Source: Oenanthe sinensis (lineage: Eukaryota > Streptophyta > Magnoliopsida > Apiales > Apiaceae). Taken from it: a stretch of 64,000 nt of DNA. This document shows positions 10,902 through 23,047 of this stretch, piece after piece. Numbering within the stretch: the stretch's first letter is position 1; the number at the start of each line of letters is the position of its first letter. The position numbers and the translations under genes were made by a program. The stretch covers positions 12,400,001-12,464,000 of the forward strand of contig CM053813.1 in NCBI GenBank assembly GCA_028671895.1, read 5' to 3'. The notes beneath the pieces were generated by a model. That model searched no databases, had not been told where the DNA came from, and was given only the letters and a program-made list of their open reading frames with translations.

Positions 10902-12266
10902 TGTTAGGTCCCAAACTATCGTAGAAGGGGGGGTTGAATACGATATGGGTAGTTTTTTGATTTATTTAATGCATTCATTTTTCATGGGTTAGATATATAG
11001 ATTTGAATGCATATAACTACAAGAACCGTTCGGAGGATATACTTTTGTATTATATAAACCTTGAGGTGCTACACAATAATATAAATGTTAGCTATAGTTA
11101 TTCAATAAGAACAATAAATACAGAGCTCAGTGTTTAATGGTGTTCTTCATTTTTATCTTTCTCTGGCTGTGTATATATCTTTATGTTCGAACATTCAAAA
11201 TGAAATCCTAATATTGTTTAAGTAGTAGAGTTGACAATAATTGAACTGCATTAAATATTTCGACTTGCTTTCCCTTGTATACTTGATAAAATGTGTTGAC
11301 TAGTGAATGCCTTGTATGGACTTAGAGTAATCCTTCTTCCATTCATTTTATAACACATAGAAAAATTCCATCCATTAAAGAATGTGTCGACTGAATCTCC
11401 TTGTGTCAATGACTTGGAATTATTTTTTCACCTTTCGAATGTGTCGACTAGACTAGCATGCATGAAGCATATTGAAAAATTCTAACACTCCCAAAATGTG
11501 TCGACCATTGTCCACTATATGATTGCCTTGGAAACCTTGTGACCTATTGAAAATGTGTCTACTCTAGTAGCAGTGTAGATGCCTTCAAATATGTTGTCCA
11601 CTCAAAAATGTGTCGACCCTTGCTGTATGTATAACACGTGGAAATATTCTAACACATTTAAAAATGTGTCGATTGATGATAATTGTTTGCAATAACTTAG
11701 AATATTTCTAAGCTACTAAAATTTGTTGACTTTTCTATCCATTGTGCCTTAGAATATTTTCTTCCTTCTTCATAATGTATCGACCCTTTGTACTTCCCAT
11801 TCCTATAGAATGTTTTTCAACCAATTGCAATTTCACTTTGATTCCTTCTCAATTTTTTATTCATAATAAATATAAAAACCCTTTTTTTATTGACGCTTAG
11901 TGCACTGGTATGGTTCACAAATGGTTAACACTGATCTTTATTTTCATATCTTCAATTAATTCGATTAATATGATTGTTGCGGTTCTTTATTGCTTCTTAC
12001 ATTCACTGAAATCTTCTAGCACTGACTACTAAAATCTTCAATACTATTCGAAACTTCCGAGTCATTTACTCTTCAGTGAGGCTTGAACACTGACATGAAC
12101 TTCTTTCAGAGGTCTTCAAAATTTCATCTGATATTTTGATTCTTTGTAGTTATTTGTTCTTCATAAATATAGATTCATGTGATTAATTCATAATATTTAC
12201 ATGTCTTTCCTTTAGTGTTGAGTTATAGTTACATCTATTTCATATTACATTACATTATGCATTACA
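10902..12266 (-). repeat. LTR of element D
   Basis: In plus orientation it starts TGTTAGGTCCC followed by GTAGAAGGGGGGGTTGAATA, the signature shared by all Sirevirus-like LTRs in this window, and it ends GCATTACA. The adjoining ATCTCCTCATATTTAG is the complement of a polypurine tract, which makes this the 3' LTR of a minus-strand element. A TATA-like GATATATACAC lies near 11170 on the minus strand. The LTR is 1,365 bp. Confidence 0.8.
11330..11800. repeat. AATGTGTCGAC motif array in LTR D
   Basis: About eight copies of a word close to AAAATGTGTCGACC (palindromic core GTCGAC) occur every 50-70 bp, with diverged spacers. They lie upstream of the presumed minus-strand TATA box, where other LTRs in the window carry different motif arrays. 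Confidence 0.75.
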
Positions 12267-12384
12267 ATCTCCTCATATTTAGTTGATAGATTTCGACAAG
12301 CAAATCCATAAAGGACAACTGAAAACATGAAAAAAAAAATACTAAAGACAATAAATAATATTAAGTGCATTCTGGATTAAATCT

Positions 12385-13710
12385 TTACATTTCCAGAATT
12401 CTAACATTTAAAAAAGTAAAAATCTTTTGTGTTCTTTGATGTGGTGCTTTGATGTGTTGTAATTCTTTCCTCTTCTGGTGGTCTTCTAACTGAGCTTTTC
12501 TGAGTTCTTTAATCTTTTCATCTATTTTTGCATTTACTAAATCTCTAGCTTCAACTTCAAGTGCATTAGAGGAAGGAGGATCTTCAAGCTTCATTAACAA
12601 CTCTCTCAGATAAGCAGTGATGTTAATACTAGAAATGTCCTCAAACTCCAGAGTTGTCTTCTTAGCAAATAGAAACAATGTGATTCTTTTTGGGAATCCT
12701 TTGACTCTTTGTGTCTCATTTATTGTTTCTAGCATCATTGTTTCTTTCAACACCTGTTTGATTGGCTCTAGAGCATACTTATCTACTTTGCAAGTAGATC
12801 TTTTCACCTTCGAGAGTGCTTTCTTGATTACATTAAAATGATTGTTCTTGAAATTACTATTTGCGACCTTTGATTGAGCACCATTTCTCTTCTTAAAGAT
12901 AAGCCACAGTTTTCTTTTCTCAACAACATTAATGCATGGCTTAGAATCAACAATCACTTTAGGAACTTTTGATCCATCTTCCAACCTCACAAGCACTGGT
13001 TCCATGTAGAATCTTGTTTCTTTCTTGAGATAAGACTTCGACTCTTCCAATGCTTGTTCAATCTAAATGCATAGATCAACTCTGCTGCAACTAAGTCCTT
13101 TTCAGTTTTATTCTCCTTGCATTTGAGTTTTCCCTCTACAAACTTCCTGAATTCCAAGTGGCTTCTATCTATGCATTCATCTGTCAGACTCATGTTATGT
13201 AGTGTTCTTGGCTTGTAGTACTTAAACCACTAGAGGGTATAGAAATGCTTCCACACAAATGAGTTTTATACGATCTTCAATAAAGCTCTGCATTAGCTCA
13301 TTCACCTTATGACCTCCCTTGATTACTTTCCTCTTCAGCACAAAAAACTCCATAATATTTAGCCTCTTGAAACATTGAGTTGACATCAACCTTGATCCAC
13401 TATTGAGAAGATTAATATACAACAACCATCCATTCTTCTGAGCACTAACTAAGACGCTCGTTACTTCTTCATCAAGCTTTTCATAGAATGTGTGTATGTT
13501 CTGATATAGCTACATAAGGTCTCTTATTCTGTCCAAGACAAATCAATATTCATTCTTTTCGAAGGTCAACTCTTTCTTTTGAAACAACTTTCGAGCTTCA
13601 TCCCAATATTTCTCTTCTTTCAGCACTGTATCTTCTTCTCTTTCTCTAGCTCTTTTTTCTTAAGAACTTTCTTCTAACCATCTCTTGAGTTATAATTTCA
13701 TCAACCACTA
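12385..13710 (-). pseudogene. Element D env-like ORF, C-terminal part
   Basis: Open pieces at 12385-13050, 12987-13193 and 13222-13425 overlap or abut in different frames and form one broken coding region. It is basic and helical (KSYLKKETRFYMEPVLV, LNIMEFFVLKRKVIKGG) and paralogous to 42025-42492 of element E (KSYLKKE/QSYLKKES, FIEDRIK, LTDE). It corresponds by position to the C-terminal third of the env-like ORF of element C. Frameshifts and a stop before the KYYKPRTL segment show decay. Element A is inserted at its upstream edge (13711). The function of this protein class is unknown. Confidence 0.65.
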
Positions 13711-15269
13711 TGTTAGTGTAGGTGCCCTAGAGGCAATACAATGTTTCTTTTAATAGACCTTTATGTCATTTGATTATTCAATAAACGTATTTATTATGAC
13801 TTTAAATACTGCGATATATTTGTTAGCATAATAAATGTCCTTAGAATCATGATACACATTGAATAGTTTAGTACATGACTTGAACTTGAGATTATATAAT
13901 AGATCATATTCTTAAATGTCCCTAGTCAAGTATTATTATTATAGGACAATAATAATACATAAATAGACTAGTATGTTGTTTGACTGATAACCACATCTCA
14001 TTGGTTATAAGTATGGGGATACTAAAGTCAACACATAGGTACATACAGGAGTACATGGTACTGGACAGACCCACAGTGAGATTCTTCATGTTTAATAAAG
14101 TCATAAGAAAGAATCACAGTGATAATGGTGTAATGATCCTCTGACTTGAGATCATTATATTTCTATACGAGGATTAATATACTTTGACTACATTAAAAGT
14201 TACCTTTGACCGGGTAATGATAAAAGTGGACATCGGGTATATCATGAGTCTTATGAGAAATATGAATGATAGATAAAGGATTTAACCCACCTATAATTAG
14301 GAGAGATATTTTTAGCCTCTTGATTGAGTGAGACTATAAAATGCATGGCCGTGCTCAAATAATGATTTGTTTTCATAGTCTACTCATGGATCAAGTAAAC
14401 CCGGATTAAATGTTGAAGAGGATGACTAAATACATGCCTCGAGTTTAATCTATAATATATATGGTTAAAGGGATTATATTACACGGAAACATTAATCACG
14501 AAAGGTTTTATCGAATCACGATTTAATTATTATTTAATTGGGTAGCAATGATGTATTACTAGATACCGCTCATTGTTTATAATTTTATTGGAGAATAAAA
14601 TTATTGCTAATTAAATAATAGCCTATAGGGTCACACACATAGAGCACTTCAAGGAATAGTTAATTTAAATTATAGATTTAAATTAATTGATGATTATTTG
14701 AATTTTATTATATTAATTAAGTGAGACTTAATTAATTGAAATAATATAATTCGAATTTGAATTCTGCCCTTAATAATTAAGTATGACTTAGTTATTAATT
14801 AAATAATAGAAATTCAGTTTTTATTATTTAATCCTAAACCTACATGGGTTAGGCTTTGCTGTTATGGGTTGCTGATTGGGCCTCTTAACCAGCATTATAA
14901 ATAGATAATGATAGGGTTAAGAGGGATGACATTTTTGAGAAGCTAAACCCTAAAGGCAGCATCAGCAAGGAGGCAGAAAGAACAAAATTCGAAATCATCA
15001 AAGGAGGCTAGTACATCCATTCCGTAATCAAGATCGTGAGACGTTCTTGAAGGTGCTCGTGTGGATACCATAGAGGTGTTTTCAAGAAGAAGACACAAGT
15101 CGTGAAAGCTAGGATCTCCGTTGAGTTCGTAGAAGTCAAGACCAAGAAAAGGTATGATTCCGTTTCACAATAATCAGTCCGAACTTATACATGATCCTGC
15201 GTTAAGGTTTCCATTTTTTTTGTTATATTTACGTTTAATCCGCTGCGTTTTATGCCTCGGAACCCAACA
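13711..15269 (+). repeat. 5' LTR of element A
   Basis: TG...CA-bounded and 1,559 bp long. A TATAAATA box at 14896-14903 is the likely promoter, repeated at 22270-22277 in the other LTR. The ends are set by the target duplication and the adjacent primer site. Confidence 0.95.
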
Positions 15270-15270
15270 A

Positions 15271-15282
15271 TGGCATCAGAGC
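15271..15282 (+). promoter_or_regulatory. Primer-binding site, tRNA-iMet type (element A)
   Basis: TGGCATCAGAGC lies one base after the 5' LTR and matches the usual TGGTATCAGAGC at 11 of 12 positions. The T-to-C variant at position 4 is shared with element B, so it is probably a family trait. Confidence 0.9.
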
Positions 15283-17105
15283 TACGTGTATAAGGGACTG
15301 ATTTGGTTACGTGTTTTATGTATTTGATGCATACATGCATGTTTTGGTGACTGCCATGCCATGCTACTGCTTTGTCATAATCTGTTATGCCACTGCCATG
15401 CTACTGCTATGCCTGTTAGAGACTGCCATGCTACTGCAATGTTATAATCTGTTATGACATGATTTGAATGATTTATATGCCTTATTGCGATTTGTATATT
15501 ATGCATGAGGGTCAGTTTGTATAGTGATATAAACTGGTGGACAGATTGTGTTGGACATGATTTGTTAACTGGGATATGATAAGTATGTATATGATACATG
15601 CTTCTGAAACTGCATAAGTTGCAGTGGGGAAAAAGGCCAACAGATATGATCTGTAGTTCAGAAATTGATGATTTCTAAATAGGACTGGTATTCGAAAATA
15701 AAATAAAAATTCTGATTTCGAGCTGACCTGGCAGCTCGACCCCAGCCCGGGGCTGCCGCCCCCGGACCCCCGCATTATTTTTGTTGTGTACTTGAGCATG
15801 GTGCTGGTTATGGCCTTTGGACCCATAGATTAATGGTTTTTGGTTTTGGTTTTATAAATACGACTTGCATGTCGTTTTCTTCATTCTTGTAATTATTTAA
15901 CCTCGAATGTAACTCGAGTTTTCTTATATAAGTACATTAGTATAGGTTGTATTCAATTATTCCATGTAATGTACTTGAAGATTGAAGGATGATCCAAGAA
16001 GAGGAGCAAGCACCCATGGATACAAGAAGAATGAAGACATGTAATTGTATTTATATATTACCACCATAGATTGACTTTGATCCTTTCATTAGCTCTAAAG
16101 GATCACATAGGAAAGGGGCCATAACCAAGCACGTTTACATACTGCACTTTACATATTGATGTATGAATGTATGTGTAGAGTAGAAGATGCATGCTTTAAT
16201 TAGATTAATGATGTATGCATGTATTAGATACGTCACCCATGCCATGCTTGTCATGCTAATTAAGATAAAATCTGTAACGATTTAAGATTTTAAAATTAAC
16301 AAACGATCATGAGATTCTTGTGTTTATGAAATATGGATTTTGACATCTATAATTGGGATTTTCTGACAAAAACGGATATGCGTATTCGTAAGGCTGATGG
16401 GTTTTAAGTATGACCACTGGTATCCTCCATCTACCTGGGAAATGAACAATTTAAGATGTCAATTTGAAATATTTAGTTCAAGGAAAAATTGAGGATCTCT
16501 TAATGATGTGATCATGATCGTCATAAATTTTATAAACCCCTTAACAAAATATTAAGTTTTAATCGGATGCTTTCCAATGATTGAACACTCATCGAATCCT
16601 AGATCGATTAGGGGAAAGACTGTCAGTGGCAGGGGACTCCTATCTATCTTGGTGAGATGCGACGAATATAAACGGTTATATTTGGCCGTTGTATCATTGG
16701 GTCACACTTAACTGAGTCGTCATAATAAGGTGAAAGTAAACGGTTATATTCAACCATTATGAACTTAGAAGCATAGAGTTTGGTTAAAAATCTATTAGAT
16801 AGATAAGATCAATCGTTACTCACCAAACTATCCAAGAATTATATATGATATGATTGACAACTGTTGTCTACCTAAATAATCATTTTTAAGGACTTCCAGT
16901 GGTTGTCTTTGGACATGACGAAATATGGATCTTGGCTCACTAGAAAGAATTATGGGATATACTTTCCAAATTAATAGTAAGGGCTATTGATTTGATAAAA
17001 ATAGTGGGAGATATATTATGAATGTATCATAATCATTTGAACATAATAAATAACTCAGACAATCTAATGTTTATTTTGTGCTTTTAACATTGTAGATACC
17101 AAGTA
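15283..17105 (+). other. Untranslated leader of element A
   Basis: No ORF of note. It carries repeats of GCCATGCTACTGC between 15350 and 15435. A GC-rich block at 15731-15775, with the self-complementary core AGCCCGGGGCT, is unlike the A+T-rich rest. The gag start follows at 17106. Confidence 0.7.
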
Positions 17106-17975
17106 ATGGCAAACAACACAAACACACTATCCGTACGATCAGTCCTTGAGAAGGATAAGCTGATAGGAGGAAACAACTTCCTAGACTGGCAGAGGAATTT
17201 GAGGATTGTCCTCAGGCAGGAGCGCAAGCTTCATGTCATTGATATTCCTCCGGCAGGTCCCCTTCCTGAGGGCGCTACTGTTGAGGAACGACCGGCCCAC
17301 AAAAAGAATGAGAATGATGCAACTGATGTTGCATGTCTTATGTTGGCAACTATGAGTGCTGAGCTTCAAAGACAGCATGTGCATATGGATGCATATACTA
17401 TCTATGAGCACTTGCAAAGCATGTTTGCAATCCAAACTCGTCAAGAAAGGTTCAACACGAGTAAGTCACTCTTTAATTGCAAACAAGGGGCAAGTGAACT
17501 AGTTGGCCCACATGTTCTTAAGATGATTGGTTACATTGAGTACCTTGAAACTTTGGGTTTCCCGATTATTCAGGAAATTGGTATTGACCTAATCATGAAT
17601 TCTTTGAACAATAAATTCACCCAGTTTATCATAAACTACAATATGAATGAATTTGACAAAACACCTACTGAATTGTTGGCTATGTTGAGAACATATGAGA
17701 CCAACATGAAGATGGCTGAACCTGCTCCCATACTGATGGTGGGCAATAAAGGTAAGGCCAAAGGGAAAGGCAAGTGAAAGGGTAAGAAGAAGGCAGGTTC
17801 TGATTCTACACCCAAGCCAAAGTCAGGTCCTAAACAGGCTTTAAAGACTAAAGATGGGGTCGCTAAGGGTGAATGTCACTACTGTAAGAAAACTGGTCAC
17901 TGGAAGAGAAACTGTTTAGTTTACTTGGAGGATCTGAAGAAGAAGAGGGCTGAGCAAGCTTCTATTCAGGTATAT
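17106..17975 (+). pseudogene. Element A gag (copia type)
   Basis: ATG at 17106 opens a 223-codon frame with the copia gag signature (KLIGGNNFLDWQRNLRIVL, then NNKFTQFIINYNMNEF), the capsid-forming domain. A TGA at 17775-17777 stops it inside the basic linker. The same frame then continues through a CCHC zinc knuckle at about 17874-17915 (C-x2-C-x4-H-x4-C), so the TGA is a lesion and not the natural end. A frameshift at about 17970 separates this frame from the protease. Gag would normally package the element RNA in cytoplasmic particles; this copy would lack its nucleocapsid part. Confidence 0.9.
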
Positions 17976-17984
17976 ATGTTATAG

Positions 17985-20900
17985 AAGTCAATCTGTCTAT
18001 TTCTAGATCTTGGGTATTGGATACTGGATGTGCTTCTCACATTTGTATAAATGTACAGGAAATGCAGACAAGTAGGACATTGGCTAAAGGAGAAATGGAC
18101 CTACGAGTTGCCAATGGAGCAAGAGTTGCTGCTTTAGCTGTAGGAACATATTATTTATCTTTGCCCTCTGGGCTAGTTTTAGAACTGGAAAATTGTTATT
18201 ACGTGCCTGCGATTCGCAGAAACATTATTTCTGTTTCTTGTTTGGACAAGAAAGGTTTTTCATTTACAATAAAGAACAACAGTTGCTCTTTTGCTTTGAA
18301 TGATTTAACCTATGGTGTTGCGCGTTTGTTTAATGGTTTATATGTTCTTGACTTAGATAATCCTGTCTATAATATAGGAAACAAACGACTTAAAGTTAAT
18401 GACTCAAATCAAACATACCTCTGGTATTGTCGTCTAGGCCATATAAATGAGAAACGCATATCCAAATTACATAAGGATGGATACTTGGATAAGTTTGATT
18501 TTGAATCATACCAAGAATGCGAATCTTGTTTGCTTGGTAAAATGACTAAAGCCCCTTTCACTGGTAAGGGTCAAAGGGCCACTGAACGTCTGGAGCTAAT
18601 ACATAGTGATGTATGCGGCCCAATGCGTGTGATGGCTAGAGGAGGCTACTACTACTTCATAACATTTACTGATGATTTTAGTAGATATGGATATGTATAT
18701 CTTATGAAGAATAAATCCGATTCTTTTGAAAAGTTCAAAGAATACAAGGCTGAAGTAGAGAAGCAAATTGGCAGAGGCACAAGTATTAAAATCTTACGAT
18801 CTGATCGTGGAGGAGAATACTTGAGCACAGAATTTAAAGATTATTTAAAGGAGTGTGGTATTGTATCACAACTCACTCCGCCAGGTACACCTCAATGGAA
18901 TGGAGTTTCAGAGAGGAGAAATCGCACCTTGTTGGACATGGTGCGATCGATGATGAGTCATGCAGATCTTCCAATTAGTTTCTGGGGTTATGCTCTAGAA
19001 ACAGCAGCTTTCACACTTAACCGTGTTCCTACTAAGAAGGTTCAAAAGACTCCATATGAGATATGGGAGAAGAAACGGTCAGGCATGAGCTTTATGAAAG
19101 TTTGGGGATGCAAGGCGTTTGTGAAGCGTCAAGTATCTGACAAGCTTGGACCTAAATCTGAAGAGTGCAATTTTGTGGGATACCCTAGGGAAACAAAGGC
19201 GTACTATTTCTACAGTCCTTCAGAGCAGAAAGTGTTCATTGCTCGAGATGCTGTTTTCATGGAAAGAGATTTTATTTCCAAAAGAAACAGTGGGAGAACT
19301 ATAGACCTCGATGAAGATCGAGAACCACAAAATAGTATTGAACCTGAAGTGGAACAAGAGCAGGATAATGATAATGCTCAACAAACACAGGTTGTTCGTA
19401 GAACTGGTAGAATTCGCCATGAGCTAGAGAGATATGGATTTCTCTTGACTCAATGTGGTGATTTGATGCTCATAGACGAAGATGAGCCTCTCACATACCA
19501 AGATGCTATGAACAGTCCAGACTCTAAGAGATGGCTAGAAGCCATGAAATCCGAGATGGATTCCATGTACGAAAACCGAGTATGGACTTTGGTTGATCCA
19601 CCTGAAGGGGTAAAACCCATAGGGTGCAAATGGGTTTTCAAGAAGAAAACTGACATGGATGGAAATGTTCAGACCTAAAAAGTAAGGCTGGTTGCAAAAG
19701 GTTTCAAACAAATTCATGGTATTGACTATGATGAGACTTTCTCACCAGTGGTTATGGTCAAGTCCATAAGGATTTTGCTTGTTATTGCAGCATTCCATGA
19801 TTATGAAATCTGGCAAATGGATGTCAAAACAGCCTTCCTTAACGGAATCCTTGAAGAGGATGTGGATGTGTACATGACACAACCTGAAGGTTTTGTCGAT
19901 CCAAGGAATGTTAGCAAGGTATGTAAATTACGTCGATCCATTTATGGATTGAAGCAAGCTTCTAGGAGATGGAATATCCGTTTTGATGAAACAGTCAAAG
20001 AGTATGGCTTTGTTCAAAACGAAGATGAACCTTGTGTTTACAAGAAGGTTAGTGGGAGCCATGTGGCATTCATAGTACTATATGTTGATGACATACTACT
20101 AATGGGGAATGACATACCTTCTCTCAAGGCTGTTAAGATTTGGTTAGGGAGCAACTTCTCTATGAAAGACTTAGGAGAAGTATCCTACATTCTAGGAATG
20201 AGGATCTATAGGGATAGATCTAGAAGGATGATCGGTCTAAGTCAGAGTACATACATCGATAAGGTTTTGCATCGTTTTGGTATACAAAATGCAAAAAGGG
20301 GATATATCCCCGTGTCTCAAGGGATAACGATCTCTAAAGATCAGTGTCCGAAATCATTGGATGACAAGGACCGCATGAGTAAGGTTCCATATGCCTCAGC
20401 AATTGGATCCATCATGTATGCGATGGTATGTACTCGCCCAGATGTTTCGTATGCTTTAAGCATGACGAGCAGATACCAATCTAATCCAGGTGAAGGTCAC
20501 TGGACGGCTGTCAAAAATATTCTAAAGTACTTGAAAAGGATTAAAGATTCATTCTTGGTGTATGGAGGAGAGGAAAAACTGGTTGTAAAAGGTTACACCG
20601 ATGCAAGTTTCCAAACAGACAGGGATGATACTGTATCACAGTCTGGTTTTGTGTTTTGTCTAAACGGAGGTGCTGTAAGTTGGAAGAGTTCAAAGCAAGA
20701 AACAGTAGTTGATTCTACAATGGAGGCTGAGTACATTGCAGCTTGTGAAGCGGCTAAGGAAGCTGTTTGGATTCGAAAATTCATTACTGATTTGGGAGTG
20801 GTTCCATCGATCGCAGATCCCATTGATCTATACTGCGATAATAATGGAGCCATTGCATAGGCTAAAGAACCTAGAGCTCACTTCCGAACCAAGCATATAC

Positions 20901-21070
20901 TCAGGAGATATCACCTCATTCGAGAGATTAATGAAAGGGGTGACATACACATATGTAAAGTGCACACAAATGATAACATTGCAGACCCACTGACCAAAGG
21001 CTTGTCGCAGACGAAGCACGATGGTCACACTAGTTCCATGGGTATTAGATACATGGGAGATTGGCTCTAG
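17985..21070 (+). pseudogene. Element A pol: protease-integrase-RT-RNase H, with two stops
   Basis: The frame holds, in order, protease (WVLDTGCASHIC, active site D-T-G, about 18011), GAG-pre-integrase (HINEKR...CESCLLGK), integrase core (D in HSDVCGP, D in RSDRGGEY, E in NGVSERRNR), RT (MDVKTAFLNG, YVDDILLMG) and RNase H (YTDASFQTD, STMEAEYIAA, CDNNGAIA). It ends at TAG 21068-21070, beside the purine tract. TAA at 19676-19678 interrupts the start of RT and TAG at 20858-20860 interrupts RNase H; homology resumes in frame after each. The upstream frame differs from gag. All catalytic residues are visible, so decay is by point lesions, not deletion. Confidence 0.93.
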
Positions 21071-21084
21071 TGCAAGTGGGAGAT
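21071..21084 (+). promoter_or_regulatory. Polypurine tract of element A
   Basis: TGCAAGTGGGAGAT directly precedes the 3' LTR and would prime plus-strand DNA synthesis. The same sequence occurs before the 3' LTR of element B. Confidence 0.85.
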
Positions 21085-22643
21085 TGTTAGTGTAGGTGCC
21101 CTAGAGGCAATACAATGTTTCTTTTAATAGACCTTTATGTCATTTGATTATTCAATAAACGTATTTATTATGACTTTAAATACTGCGATATATTTGTTAG
21201 CATAATAAATGTCCTTAGAATCATGATACACATTGTATAGTTTAGTACATGACTTGAACTTGACATTATATAATAGATCATATTCTTAAATGTCCCTAGT
21301 CGAGTATTATTATAGGACAATAATAATACATAAATAGACTAGTATGTTGTTTGACTGATAACCACATCTCATTGGTTATAAGTATGGGAATACTAAAGTC
21401 AATACATAGGTACATGCAGGAGGAGTACATGGTACTGGACAGACCCACAGTGAGATTCTTCATGTTTAATAAAGTCATAAGAAAGACTCACAGTGATAAT
21501 GGTATAATGATCCTCTGACTTGAGATCATTATATTTCTATACGAGGATTAATATACTTTGACTACATTAAAAGTTACCTTTGACCGGGTAATGATAAAAG
21601 TGGACATCGGGTATATCATGAGTCGTATGAGAAAAATGAATGATAGATAAAAGATTTAACCCTCCTATAATTAGGAGAGATATTATTGGCCTCTTGATTG
21701 AGTGAGACTATAAAATGCATGCCCGTGCTCAAATAATGATTTGTTTTCATAGTCTACTCATGGATCAAGTAAACCCGGATTAAATGTTGAAGAGGATGAC
21801 TAAATACATGCCTCGAGTTTAATCTATAATATATATGGTTAAAGGGATTATATTACACGGAAACATTAATCACGAAAGGTTTTATCGAATCACGATTTAA
21901 TTATTATTTAATTGGGTAGCAATGATGTATTACTAGATACCGCTCATTGTTTATAATTTTATTGGAGAATAAAATTATTGCTAATTAAATAATAGCCTAT
22001 AGGGTCACACACATAGAGCACTTCAAGAAATAGTTAATTTAAATTATAGATTTAAATTAATTGATGATTATTTGAATTTTATTATATTAATTAAGTGAGA
22101 CTTAATTAATTGAAATAATATAATTCGAATTTGAATTATGCCCTTAATAATTAAGTATGACTTAGTTATTAATTAAATAATAGAAATTCGGTTTTTATTA
22201 TTTAATCCTAAACCTACATGGGTTAGGCTTTGCTGTTATGGGTTGCTGATTGGGCCTCTTAACCAGCATTATAAATAGATAATGATAGGGTTAAGAGGGA
22301 TGACGTTTTTGAGAAACAAAACCCTAAAGGCAGCATCAGCAAGGAGGCAGAAAGAACAAAATTCGAAATCATCAAAGGAGGCTAGTACATCCATTCCGTA
22401 ATCAAGATCGTGAAACGTTCTTGAAGGTGCTAGTGTGGATACCATAGAGGTGTTTTCAAGAAGAAGACACAAGTCGTGAAAGCTAGGATCTCCATTGAGT
22501 TCGTAGAAGTCAAGACCAAGAAAAGGTATGATTCCGTCTCACAATAATCAGTCCGAACTTATACATGATCCTGCGTTTAGGGTTCCGTTTTTTTTGTTAT
22601 ATTTACGTTTAATCCGCTGCGTTTTATGCCTCGGAACCCAACA
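21085..22643 (+). repeat. 3' LTR of element A
   Basis: 1,559 bp, the same length as the 5' LTR with only scattered differences. Followed immediately by the CACTA target duplication. Confidence 0.95.
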
Positions 22644-23047
22644 CACTATACATGCAATCATTATGAAATACAAGGATTCCATTTCTCAACTTCAATTTCC
22701 ACTTCTGCAAATTCTATTTCTCATTCTTTTAAAATTCGAGCTCCTGGTCGATAGAAGAAATTAGATTTCCCTTGAGTAGTATATCCCATAACATCTTTAA
22801 CAACATACTTAACAACCCATTTTCTTTTCTTTCCTTTTTCCCCTTAGTTGGGTTATCCTTTTGAGCCGGGGTTGATTGAAGTTCCAGAGTAGAAGGCCTT
22901 TAAGCCAACAACTGTTTGAGCAGATCTTTCACTTCTTTAATTTCCAGTTATTGTTGAACTTGCAACTCCAAGATTTTTGAGAAAAATTTTTTAATTTCAG
23001 TAAATTGGGCATCCAGATTTAGAATTCTTTGGCTATGTGCCTATGCA
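22644..23047 (-). pseudogene. Element D env-like ORF, middle part
   Basis: This short host segment lies between elements A and C. It resembles 51070-51335 of element E: both contain CCCTTAGTTGGGTTATCC, a GCCAACAACT word and TATGTGC near the right end. On the minus strand it is the charged, Ser/Lys-rich linker and coiled-coil part of the env-like ORF. There are several stops. Element C is inserted at its right-hand end. Confidence 0.6.

Larger units (their letters stand above)
13711..22643 (+). mobile_element. Element A: copia retrotransposon, complete structure, defective coding
   Basis: Both LTRs measure 1,559 bp and begin TGTTAGTGTAGGTGCC and end CGGAACCCAACA. They are flanked by a perfect 5-bp duplication, CACTA (13706-13710 and 22644-22648). 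Inside are an iMet primer site, a ~1.8-kb leader, gag, protease-integrase-RT-RNase H and a purine tract. The order protease, integrase, RT, RNase H defines Ty1/copia. Total length is 8,933 bp; size and long LTRs resemble Angela/TAR-type lineages, but I do not assign one. LTRs differ by scattered substitutions and compensating small indels (for example near 13935 and 14047). The coding region has three stops and a frameshift, so it could move only with proteins supplied in trans. It lies inside the env-like ORF of element D. Confidence 0.95.

Noticed and set aside
12385..13050. 221-codon minus-strand ORF as a host gene
   Set aside because: Paralogous to the remnant at 42025-42492, and both lie between Sirevirus-like LTRs and purine tracts; it is a repeat-encoded ORF.
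15271..15282. tRNA-like TGGCATCAGAGC sequences taken as possible tRNA gene parts
   Set aside because: They are primer-binding sites next to LTRs; no cloverleaf sequence accompanies them here, nor at 35322, 38655 or 44031.
17181..17444. 87-codon minus-strand ORF
   Set aside because: Antisense shadow of element A gag, which has clear homology.
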